Positions 1-5,709 of a stretch of DNA of 5,709 nt are shown piece after piece. Position numbers and translations under genes: made by a program. Within the stretch, counting starts at the first letter, position 1. The number at the start of each line of letters is the position of its first letter. The stretch is from JACRBK01 sp964427955 (GTDB taxonomy: Bacteria; Chloroflexota; Anaerolineae; Aggregatilineales; Aggregatilineaceae). The notes under the pieces were generated by a model. The model was given only the letters and a program-made list of their open reading frames with translations, ran no database searches and was not told where the DNA came from. Where the stretch lies: positions 1 to 5,709 of the forward strand of contig CAYRWY010000390.1 of the NCBI GenBank assembly GCA_964427955.1. The letters are read 5' to 3'.

Positions 1-5
1 ACTAG

Positions 6-34
6 GTGTCAATACAGGGAGATTAGGGTAAACT
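6..34 (+). promoter_or_regulatory. Possible weak promoter for the kinase gene
   Basis: GTGTCA (6-11) and TAAACT (29-34) each match four of six bases of the sigma-70 -35 and -10 consensus and are separated by 17 bases. Transcription would begin near 41, downstream of the alternative TTG start and upstream of the ATG at 66. The match is weak, only a few upstream bases are visible, and AT-leaning intergenic sequence can give such matches by chance. Confidence 0.2.
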
Positions 35-65
35 CACCTTGTGGAGAGTTGACCTGGCAGGCACT

Positions 66-1406
66 ATGGCGAATATCTCAGTCGGCACGACCATTGGCGG
101 CTATCAGATCCTGGAAGAGATCGGGCAGGGGGGCATGGCGACCGTGTACCGTGCTCACCAACTGTCGATGGATCGTAACGTCGCCATCAAAGTGCTCCCG
201 CCGCAGTTTCTCCATACGGCCTCGCTGGATCGTTTCAAGCAGGAAGCGAACATCGTCTCGCGCCTCGAACACCGTGCCATCGTCCCGGTGCACGACTACG
301 GCGAATACGAGGGCATTCCCTACATCGTGATGCGCTGCATGGAAGGCGGTTCGGTGGACGACCTGCTGTCCAAGGGACCGCTCACGCCCGAACAAACGCT
401 GCGGATTCTGGATCAGATCGCCCCAGCGCTCGATTACGCGCATCGCGAAGAAGTGCTGCACCGCGATCTGAAGCCCAGCAACATCCTGCTCGACTCGAAT
501 GGCGATGCCTACATCACCGACTTCGGGATCGCGCGCATCTTGAGCGAAAATCCCAAGCCGCTGACGACCAGCGGGGTGGTGGGCACGCCGTCCTACATGT
601 CCCCCGAACAGGCCCAGGGTCACCCGTTGGACGGGCGCAGCGACGTGTATGCCCTGGGGGTGGTGGTGTTCGAGATGCTGACCGGCGTGCGCCCGTTTGA
701 GGGCGAGACGCCGTATTCGGTGGCGGTGAAGCACGTCACCGAAGCGCCGCCCGCGCCGTCGAGCATCAACCCGGCGCTGTCGCGTGCTATCGATCTGGTC
801 CTGTACAAGGCTCTGGAGAAGAACCGCAGCCAGCGTTTCCAGACGGCGAGCGAACTGGCGGAGGCGCTGCGTCAGGCCGTCGAACCGTCCACCGGGGCGG
901 TCAAAATGAGCGAGACCGAACCCAACCTGGCCGAGAAACTGCGCGCCGAGGGCCTCGATCTGCGTCCGCCGACCCCTTCGCCGATCACCTCGTCCAACCC
1001 GGTAGTAGAGGTGAGTTCCTCGCGGCTTCAAGTGATGTCGCCCTACACCCCGTCGCTCTCCCGGTCCTATCCGGTCCCGTTGGTACGCGCCCGGCGGCGG
1101 CAGCGTCTTCGCCTGCCATCCTGGCTGAGCTGGCTGATGGTCGGGCTTATCACCGGGTCCGTGCTGCTGGTGCTGGCGGTGGCGGGCATCTACTTTCTGC
1201 TCAATGAAGCGCCGCCGACCTCTGCCCCGGCGGATTACGAAGCCACCGCCATTTACAAACTGACGGCGACCCGGCAGGCCATCGACCATGCCGCGGCTTC
1301 GTCAACTCCCTTCGTGCTGACCCCGACGGCGGGCGTGCTGCCGACCAATACCTACCGCCCAACCTTGCCGCTGACCCCCGCCACAAAAACCGGGGACCTG
1401 CCTTGA
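66..1406 (+). CDS. PknB-type membrane Ser/Thr protein kinase
   Basis: This encodes a eukaryotic-type (Hanks-type) Ser/Thr protein kinase of 446 residues from the ATG at 66. All core motifs are visible: glycine loop GQGGMATVY (residues 20-28), ATP-binding Lys42 in VAIK, Glu60 of helix C, catalytic loop HRDLKPSN (132-139, Asp134), DFG (152-154), and activation loop with TT at 167-168 leading to GTPSYMSPE (173-181). The kinase domain spans about residues 13-270. A Pro/Ser-rich linker and the basic stretch RARRRQR (341-347) precede one membrane helix (about 353-379), so the kinase faces the cytoplasm. The outer tail (380-446) is Thr/Pro/Ala-rich, with no PASTA or other sensor domain recognised. 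An in-frame TTG at 39 would add nine residues. ATG 66 is preferred because the family begins shortly before the GGYQI-like strand, although neither start has a well-spaced ribosome binding site. The gene converges on tal-pgi. Substrates are unknown. Confidence 0.93.
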   Translation: MANISVGTTIGGYQILEEIGQGGMATVYRAHQLSMDRNVAIKVLPPQFLHTASLDRFKQEANIVSRLEHRAIVPVHDYGEYEGIPYIVMRCMEGGSVDDLLSKGPLTPEQTLRILDQIAPALDYAHREEVLHRDLKPSNILLDSNGDAYITDFGIARILSENPKPLTTSGVVGTPSYMSPEQAQGHPLDGRSDVYALGVVVFEMLTGVRPFEGETPYSVAVKHVTEAPPAPSSINPALSRAIDLVLYKALEKNRSQRFQTASELAEALRQAVEPSTGAVKMSETEPNLAEKLRAEGLDLRPPTPSPITSSNPVVEVSSSRLQVMSPYTPSLSRSYPVPLVRARRRQRLRLPSWLSWLMVGLITGSVLLVLAVAGIYFLLNEAPPTSAPADYEATAIYKLTATRQAIDHAAASSTPFVLTPTAGVLPTNTYRPTLPLTPATKTGDLP

Positions 1407-1416
1407 GTCCCCGGTT
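1385..1416 (-). terminator. Intrinsic terminator of tal-pgi
   Basis: A perfect 10-bp inverted repeat, AACCGGGGAC (1388-1397) and GTCCCCGGTT (1407-1416), encloses a 9-base loop. Read on the minus strand, the stem runs into TTTTT (1385-1389), the classical Rho-independent layout. It begins about 20 bases after the tal-pgi stop codon. The left arm and loop lie inside the last codons of the convergent kinase gene, and the kinase TGA stop (1404-1406) is in the loop. On the plus strand only a short interrupted T tract follows, so it should work less well for kinase mRNA. Confidence 0.85.
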
Positions 1417-1436
1417 CTGAGCATCTTTCAGCTTAA

Positions 1437-4331
1437 CTACCAGCCGCGCTTCTTGGAAGCCGCCATCTTGATCGCGCCTAAGACGCGTTCCAGACCGGCG
1501 GAGACACTCCCTTGCGGCAGGTGGAACCGGACGATCCGCCGGTTCTTCGACTGGAGGGCTTCCAGATCACCCTGCGCCTGGGCGCGTTTGAGCAGCATGA
1601 AATCGTAAGGCTCGCCGGGGATTTCGACCTTTTCGAAATTCTCGACGGTGATCTGGATGAAGAGTCCGTTGTTCGCTCCACCCTTGTGCAGTTGGCCGGT
1701 CGAATGTAGGAAGCGCGGGCCGTAGCCCAGGGTGACGGCGCGGGTCGTGGCGTGGCGCAGTTCCTGCCGGATCGCTTCGAGCAGTTGGTTGTGGCGCTCG
1801 GTAGGAGCCAGGTAGGCCATCAGGGCAACGTAGTCGCCCGAGCGCGCCAGGCTCAATTGGGCCAGCAGCAGATTGATCAAGTCGCCGTAATCGAAGCCGC
1901 GTTCCTCGACGATCCGCCGCAGGGTGTCCGCCGTCTTTTTGTCGGCGTAGAGCTTCAGGCCGCTTTCTTCCAGCACCGGCGCTTCTTCGGGAAGCTGGCC
2001 GTGTTCTTTGATGTGTTCGAGCAGCCGCTTGGTATTGGTCTTGCTTTCCTGGACATTGGGCTGGTCGAAGGGGTTGATCTTCAACAGGTGTCCGGCAATC
2101 GCCGTCGCCAGTTCCCACCGGAAGAATTCCCCGCCCAGGTCGTAGGGATCGGACAGGTGCAGGGTCATCACCGGGTGTCCGGCCAGCGTCATTTCCTTGA
2201 TCAAGCCGTCGAGATAGTTAGGCGGCCCGTCCAGGCGGAGATAGACGAAGATACGGTCGTCGTCGAAATCGCGTGAGTCATTGGGCACCACCCCGGCAAT
2301 CGGCACGATGCCGCGCCCTTCTTTGCCGGTGCTTTCGGCGATCAACTGCTCGGCCCACAGCCCGAAGCTTTCGATCTGCGGCGAGGCGACCAGCGACACC
2401 TTATCGCGTCCCTGCATGGCCAGGTAGCCCATCAGCACGCCCAGCCACGCGGCGGGATTGCTGGCGACCGGCACGTTGCGGGCGCACGCGGACGCCATGC
2501 GGCGCGCGTTGCTGAGCAGCCGGTCCAGGTCCAGGCCCATGATGGCGGCAGGGACCAGCCCGAAGTAGCTGAGCACGCTGTAACGTCCGCCGATCGTTTC
2601 GGGGTTCAGGAACAGGTAGCTGAAGCCTTTTTCGCGCGCGATTTTTTCGAGCGCCGATCCGGCGTCGGTGATCGCGCAGAACTGCTTACCGGCTTTGGCG
2701 CCCAGGCGGGCTTCGGCCAGGCTGTAGAAGTGCTTGTACAGCGAGATGGTCTCGATGGTCGTGCCCGACTTGGTGGAGACGATGAACAGCGTGTTTTCCA
2801 CGTCGATCGATTGCGCGGCCAGCGTGATCGCCTGCGGATCGGTGGTGTCGAGCACGAGCAGTTCGGGGAAGCCGGGCAGGACTCCGAAGGTCCGGCGCAT
2901 CACCTCGGCGGCCAGGCTGCTGCCGCCCATGCCCAGCAGCAGAGCATGTTTGTACTGGCGCGTCTTGACGTCCTCCTGGATGGTGTAGAGCGGCTCGAAG
3001 AAGGCTTCTTCGGCGTTGATGATGTCCAGCCAGCCCAGGCGGCTGCTGATCACCTGCTGGTGCGCGGATTCGGCTTTCCACACCGACGGGTCTTTATCCC
3101 AGATGCGGTGGATGATCCGGTCTTTTTCGAGCTGGGCGAGCACCCCGCGTACGTCGTACTCGTAGGCGGCCATCGCGTATTCCTGGCGGGCCATCACGCC
3201 CGTGAGCAGGACCTGGCGCTTGCCTTCGACGGCTTCGAGCAGGCGGCGGTAGTCGTTGGCGAAGGCTTCCACGCCGTCGCCCTGAAGCTGCTGCACGACC
3301 TTGTCCATGCGCACGCCGACCTCGGCCAACTGCGCCATCACCTCGCGCGCGCCGTCGATGTCGTCTTCCAGCGTGGACGCGACCGTGCCGTGATCCTTGA
3401 ACTGGTCGATGGTCTGGGGGGGCAGGGTGTTCACCGTGTGTGGGCCGATGAGCGTATCCACGTAGTAGGTGTCGGGATAGTTCGGGTTCTTGGTGCTGGT
3501 GCTGGCCCACAGCGGGCGCTGGACCTTCGCCCCGGCCTGCTGCAAACGGGCGAACCGCTCGCTCTCGAAAATCTCCTTGAAGTGTGCGTAGGCGAGCTTG
3601 GCGCTGGAAATCGCCGCCTTGCCCAACAACCGCCGGTTGGCTTCGCTGCTCTCGAATCCGCCGCGCAGCCGTCCGCCGCGAATGTTGTTTTCGAGGATGT
3701 TATCGACGACCGTGTCGATCCGGCTCAGGAAGAAGCTCGCCACCGAGGCGATGTGCGAAATGTCCTGTCCTGCGTCGAGGCGACGTTCCAGGCCGCGAAT
3801 GTAGCGCTGCGCGACTTCGATGTAGTTGGAGACCGAGAACAGCAGCGTGACGTTGACGTTGATTCCGGCGGCAGTCGCTTCTTCAATCGCCGGGAGGCCC
3901 TGCGGCGTGCCCGGAATCTTGATCATCACATTGGGGCGGTCTACGATGGCGAACAGGCGCTTGGCCTCGCTGAGCGTGCCTTCGGTGTCGTAAGCCAGCA
4001 GGGGCGATACTTCCAGGCTGACGTAGCCATCGACGCCGTTGGATTTTTCGTAGACCGGGCGCAGCACGTCGGCGGCGGCCTGAATGTCGGAAATCGCCAG
4101 GGATTCGTAAATTTCGGCCACTTCCAGATCAAGCAGCTTGGAGATCAGCCCATCGTATTCTTCGGTATCGGCAATGGCTTTGGCAAAGATCGTCGGGTTG
4201 GAGGTCATGCCGACGATGCCTTCATGCACCAGCTTGTCGAGCTTACCGGAGATGATCAGGCTGCGCTTGATATAGTCCATCCAGATACTCTGGCCGCATT
4301 TCTGTACTTCAAGCAGCGGATTCGCTGTCAT
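1437..4331 (-). CDS. tal-pgi: Bifunctional transaldolase / glucose-6-phosphate isomerase
   Basis: This is a 964-residue cytoplasmic fusion enzyme of central carbon metabolism. The N-terminal part (about 1-370) is a transaldolase: Asp19 in SIWMDYI, GMTSNPTIF (41-49), LEVSP (106-110), Schiff-base Lys138 in MIKIPGT, and WASTSTKNP (275-283). The second part is a phosphoglucose isomerase with SIS fold: GMGGSS (467-472), VSTKSGTTIET (518-528), GGRYSVLS (581-588), the signature GLWAEQLIAESTGKEG (657-672), and NPFDQPNVQESK (753-764), whose Lys764 aligns with the catalytic lysine motif FDQ-GVE-GK of standalone enzymes. About 200 further residues contain GPRFLHSTGQLHKGG (871-885), a block I associate with this fused family. 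The length is in the range I recall for the fusion. The ATG at 4331 has a perfect AGGAGG seven bases upstream. It lies 50 bases after rpiB on the same strand, probably in one operon. Active-site assignments come from motif comparison only. Confidence 0.96.
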   Translation of the reverse strand: MTANPLLEVQKCGQSIWMDYIKRSLIISGKLDKLVHEGIVGMTSNPTIFAKAIADTEEYDGLISKLLDLEVAEIYESLAISDIQAAADVLRPVYEKSNGVDGYVSLEVSPLLAYDTEGTLSEAKRLFAIVDRPNVMIKIPGTPQGLPAIEEATAAGINVNVTLLFSVSNYIEVAQRYIRGLERRLDAGQDISHIASVASFFLSRIDTVVDNILENNIRGGRLRGGFESSEANRRLLGKAAISSAKLAYAHFKEIFESERFARLQQAGAKVQRPLWASTSTKNPNYPDTYYVDTLIGPHTVNTLPPQTIDQFKDHGTVASTLEDDIDGAREVMAQLAEVGVRMDKVVQQLQGDGVEAFANDYRRLLEAVEGKRQVLLTGVMARQEYAMAAYEYDVRGVLAQLEKDRIIHRIWDKDPSVWKAESAHQQVISSRLGWLDIINAEEAFFEPLYTIQEDVKTRQYKHALLLGMGGSSLAAEVMRRTFGVLPGFPELLVLDTTDPQAITLAAQSIDVENTLFIVSTKSGTTIETISLYKHFYSLAEARLGAKAGKQFCAITDAGSALEKIAREKGFSYLFLNPETIGGRYSVLSYFGLVPAAIMGLDLDRLLSNARRMASACARNVPVASNPAAWLGVLMGYLAMQGRDKVSLVASPQIESFGLWAEQLIAESTGKEGRGIVPIAGVVPNDSRDFDDDRIFVYLRLDGPPNYLDGLIKEMTLAGHPVMTLHLSDPYDLGGEFFRWELATAIAGHLLKINPFDQPNVQESKTNTKRLLEHIKEHGQLPEEAPVLEESGLKLYADKKTADTLRRIVEERGFDYGDLINLLLAQLSLARSGDYVALMAYLAPTERHNQLLEAIRQELRHATTRAVTLGYGPRFLHSTGQLHKGGANNGLFIQITVENFEKVEIPGEPYDFMLLKRAQAQGDLEALQSKNRRIVRFHLPQGSVSAGLERVLGAIKMAASKKRGW

Positions 4332-4338
4332 GGGATAG

Positions 4339-4344
4339 CCTCCT
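4339..4344 (-). promoter_or_regulatory. Strong ribosome binding site of tal-pgi
   Basis: The minus strand reads AGGAGG here, a full Shine-Dalgarno match, with seven bases between it and the ATG at 4329-4331. It fixes the tal-pgi start and is clearly stronger than the rpiB site (AAGGG) or anything before the kinase gene. Confidence 0.88.
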
Positions 4345-4375
4345 GAGTCAAAAAAGCTGCTAAAAATGGGAACAA

Positions 4376-4391
4376 CCGGGCTTAATCCCGG
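4376..4391 (-). other. Small hairpin at the rpiB/tal-pgi junction
   Basis: CCGGG (4376-4380) and CCCGG (4387-4391) can form a 5-bp GC stem with a 6-base loop that contains the rpiB stop codon (TAA, 4382-4384). On the minus strand it is followed after nine bases by TTTTT and then by TTTTTT. The stem is short and the T tracts are displaced, so it is at most a partial terminator or an RNA-processing or stability element between the two cistrons. It may have no role. Confidence 0.3.
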
Positions 4392-4855
4392 GGTGGTGCA
4401 GTCCGCGCGGCCTGTTCAATGGCCAGGACTTTGTTGTGACGCCGGGCGTGGCGTTCCTCATCTGCTTCAAACTGGGCCTTGAGAAAGGCATCGACCAGTT
4501 CTTGCGCCAGCGCAATGCCGATGATCCGGCTGCCGAGGCAGAGAACATTCATATTGTCATGTTCCACACCCTGGTGCGCGGAATAGGTATCGTGGCAGAT
4601 GGCCGAATAAATGCCGGGTATTTTATTGGCAGCGATGCTGGCTCCGACGCCGCTTCCGCAGACGATTACGCCGCGCCGGGCGTTTTGGGCCAGGACTTGG
4701 TGGGCCACCGCCTGGGCAAAATCGGGATAATCGACCGCCTGGTCAGCGGAACGGGTTCCCACATCGATCACGTCGTGTCCTTGGCGAGTCAAATACTGGA
4801 CGAGTTCGGATTTCAGAGGGTAACCCGCGTGGTCAGAGCCAATGGCGACTTTCAT
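4382..4855 (-). CDS. rpiB: Ribose-5-phosphate isomerase B
   Basis: This encodes a 157-residue RpiB/LacAB-family sugar-phosphate isomerase that interconverts ribulose-5-phosphate and ribose-5-phosphate in the cytoplasm. The N-terminus MKVAIGSDHAG is canonical. VDYPDF (41-46), the active-site block CGSGVGASIAANKIPG (66-81, catalytic Cys66) and CHDTYSAHQGVEHDNMNV (87-104, His99) follow, then the LGSRIIG strand. Cys66 and His99 match the positions used in the E. coli type; mycobacterial-type enzymes lack this cysteine. The length is normal for the family. The last ~20 residues are a charged tail. The chosen ATG (4853-4855) has AAGGG seven bases upstream and a promoter about 40 bases upstream. A longer in-frame reading from 4963 would run through the promoter and the preceding terminator. 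LacAB-type or allose-phosphate specificity cannot be excluded by sequence alone, but pairing with tal-pgi favours the pentose phosphate pathway. Confidence 0.95.
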   Translation of the reverse strand: MKVAIGSDHAGYPLKSELVQYLTRQGHDVIDVGTRSADQAVDYPDFAQAVAHQVLAQNARRGVIVCGSGVGASIAANKIPGIYSAICHDTYSAHQGVEHDNMNVLCLGSRIIGIALAQELVDAFLKAQFEADEERHARRHNKVLAIEQAARTAPPRD

Positions 4856-4862
4856 GAAGCAA

Positions 4863-4867
4863 CCCTT
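4863..4867 (-). promoter_or_regulatory. Ribosome binding site of rpiB
   Basis: The minus strand reads AAGGG, seven bases before the ATG at 4853-4855. It supports that start over the in-frame ATG at 4963. It is a moderate rather than a strong Shine-Dalgarno match. Confidence 0.6.
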
Positions 4868-4892
4868 ATCTAGTTTCAGCCGGAACGATCCG

Positions 4893-4920
4893 ATTATAGC
4901 GCATGGAAGCCAAAAGAGAA
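4893..4920 (-). promoter_or_regulatory. Promoter of the rpiB-tal-pgi unit
   Basis: On the minus strand a perfect TATAAT -10 hexamer lies at 4893-4898. Sixteen bases upstream is TTCTCT (4915-4920), a weak -35 matching only three of six consensus bases. Transcription would begin near 4886, giving a 5' leader of about 30 bases before the rpiB ATG. It sits between the terminator of the upstream gene and rpiB, where a promoter is expected. I see no operator palindrome or riboswitch in the short leader. Confidence 0.6.
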
Positions 4921-4922
4921 GT

Positions 4923-4948
4923 AAAAACCCCGCCAGATCGCGGGGTTT
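4923..4948 (-). terminator. Intrinsic terminator of the SUMF1-fold gene
   Basis: A perfect 9-bp inverted repeat, AAACCCCGC (4925-4933) and GCGGGGTTT (4940-4948), has a 6-base loop. On the minus strand the stem ends in TTTTT (4923-4927). It begins 24 bases after the stop codon of the SUMF1-fold gene and just before the rpiB promoter. It therefore separates the two transcription units. Confidence 0.88.
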
Positions 4949-4972
4949 GTGGAGACAGACCAAGTAGTTCGG

Positions 4973-5709
4973 CTATTGAGGGGAAAGCGTCCCCTGAGGC
5001 GTGGGCGGGATCGTGGTCGGTGCCGGGGGCAGGGTGGGGGCACCGCTGCCGGTATCCTGGCTGCCGGTCCCTCCGGTGGTGTTGGTGGGCGCGGTCGGCA
5101 CGGCGGCTGCCGTGGCGGCCCCGACACAGCGGAAGCCGATGGCGGCGGTCGGTTCGCCCGGCGCGGCGCTCATGCGGTGGACGGTGCGCAGGAAGATCGG
5201 GATGGTGTCCCAACTGCCGCCGCGCAGCACTTTTTCCGTCCCGACTGCCGGTCCGGTCGGATTGACGAGGTCGGTGCCGGTCGAGACCTGCGTGTAATAA
5301 TCCGACTGGTACCAGTCCGAGACCCATTCTTGCACGTTGCCGGCCATGTTGAAGATGCCGTATGAGCTGGTCCCGTTCGGGTAGCTTGAGACCGTGACGG
5401 TGCCCTTGTTCGTGTCGATGGAGGACATCGCCTTGGTCGCGTCGAATTCGTAGCCCCACGGGTAGATATAGCCATCCCGTCCCCGCGCGGCATGTTCCCA
5501 TTCCGCTTCGGTGGGCAAACGGCGGTTGAGGGTCTGGCAGTACGCGTCGGCGCCCCACCAGGTGACGTAAGTGGCTGGGCGGTCCACGTAGAACTCGGCG
5601 TTCTTCACCGCGTAGGTCGTGCCGTCGAAGGTGATGTTGCTGTATTCGCGCTCTTGATCGGTGTAGGCACAGGGCTGGCCGTTGCAGCCGGTCTTGTGGC
5701 TGTTCGGAC
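4973..5709 (-). CDS. SUMF1/FGE-sulfatase-fold protein, 5' end missing
   Basis: The reading frame stays open to the right edge, so 244 C-terminal residues are visible and the true start lies outside. A GTG at 5606-5608 is an internal valine codon, not a plausible start, because the fold continues upstream. Visible family motifs in order are RPATYVTWWGADAYC, RRLPTEAEWEHAARG, YPWGYEFDATK, YGIFNMAGNVQEWVSDWY, VLRGGSW and IGFRC. These are hallmarks of the SUMF1 (formylglycine-generating enzyme, C-type-lectin-like) fold. The two active-site cysteines of true FGE (Cys336 and Cys341 of the human enzyme) should follow RGGSW, but here the stretch is DTIPIFLR, so sulfatase-activating activity is unlikely. 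After the domain come about 50 Ala/Thr/Pro/Gly-rich residues. CNGQPC near the edge could form a disulfide, suggesting an exported protein. Fusion to a kinase or to a signal peptide upstream is possible but not visible. A binding or structural role is inferred. Confidence 0.88.
   Translation of the reverse strand, partial: PNSHKTGCNGQPCAYTDQEREYSNITFDGTTYAVKNAEFYVDRPATYVTWWGADAYCQTLNRRLPTEAEWEHAARGRDGYIYPWGYEFDATKAMSSIDTNKGTVTVSSYPNGTSSYGIFNMAGNVQEWVSDWYQSDYYTQVSTGTDLVNPTGPAVGTEKVLRGGSWDTIPIFLRTVHRMSAAPGEPTAAIGFRCVGAATAAAVPTAPTNTTGGTGSQDTGSGAPTLPPAPTTIPPTPQGTLSPQ

Noticed and set aside
78..1289. Minus-strand open frame (403 codons) antisense to the kinase
   Set aside because: The product is Arg/Gly/His-rich with no family resemblance, which is typical of a shadow frame in GC-rich DNA. 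The plus strand holds an intact kinase.
2730..4346. Long plus-strand open frame (538 codons) antisense to tal-pgi
   Set aside because: The opposite strand encodes a well-matched enzyme with all its motifs. The antisense translation has no recognisable domain and is rich in residues expected from reversed GC-rich codons.
4856..4963. N-terminal extension of RpiB with a hydrophobic stretch, from an in-frame ATG at 4963
   Set aside because: It would require translating through the upstream gene's terminator and the TATAAT promoter. The family's standard N-terminus MKVAIGSDHAG begins at 4855 with its own ribosome binding site.
4866..5558. Overlapping minus-strand open frame (230 codons) across the SUMF1-fold gene and the intergenic region
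   Set aside because: It is Arg/His/Pro-rich and without motifs, out of frame with the clearly recognisable SUMF1 domain, and it crosses both the terminator and the rpiB promoter.
4973..5608. SUMF1-fold gene starting at the GTG at 5606-5608
   Set aside because: The frame remains open to the window edge, and the residues upstream are consistent with the same fold, so this GTG is an internal Val codon.
1..5709. Search for CRISPR arrays, insertion-sequence ends, tRNA/rRNA genes, long repeats or a toxin-antitoxin or defence module
   Set aside because: By eye I found no regularly spaced repeats, transposase, attachment site or RNA gene. The gaps between genes are all under about 120 bases and are explained by terminators, a promoter and ribosome binding sites.

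Overview
The window looks like a chromosomal segment of a GC-rich bacterium, most likely a member of Chloroflexota (Anaerolineae or a relative). That placement is an inference. It rests on the combination of a transaldolase/glucose-6-phosphate isomerase fusion, a PknB-type kinase with a Thr/Pro-rich tail outside the membrane, and a secreted-looking SUMF1-fold protein. No rRNA or other phylogenetic marker is present.

Layout, left to right. A plus-strand Ser/Thr protein kinase gene (about 66-1406) encodes a cytoplasmic kinase domain, a basic and Pro/Ser-rich linker, one membrane span and a short outer tail. It converges on a minus-strand block. Reading that block in its own direction (right to left): a gene for a SUMF1/FGE-sulfatase-fold protein enters from beyond the right edge and ends at 4973, followed by an intrinsic terminator. 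A promoter with a perfect TATAAT -10 box then precedes rpiB (4382-4855). Fifty bases further on lies tal-pgi (1437-4331), which is followed by a strong intrinsic terminator at 1385-1416. That terminator is partly built from the last codons of the convergent kinase gene. Coding density is high, and no gene-free stretch exceeds about 120 bases.

Function. rpiB and tal-pgi form a two-gene unit for the non-oxidative pentose phosphate pathway. RpiB interconverts ribulose-5-phosphate and ribose-5-phosphate. The transaldolase half interconverts sedoheptulose-7-phosphate plus glyceraldehyde-3-phosphate with erythrose-4-phosphate plus fructose-6-phosphate. The isomerase half links fructose-6-phosphate to glucose-6-phosphate. 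The kinase and the SUMF1-fold protein look like signalling or surface proteins unrelated to this metabolism. Both carry low-complexity Thr/Pro-rich C-terminal tails.

I found no RNA gene, mobile element, CRISPR array or extended repeat, and no convincing undescribed system. The most notable points are the enzyme fusion next to rpiB, the terminator that overlaps a convergent stop codon, and a SUMF1-fold protein lacking the catalytic cysteines of formylglycine-generating enzymes.
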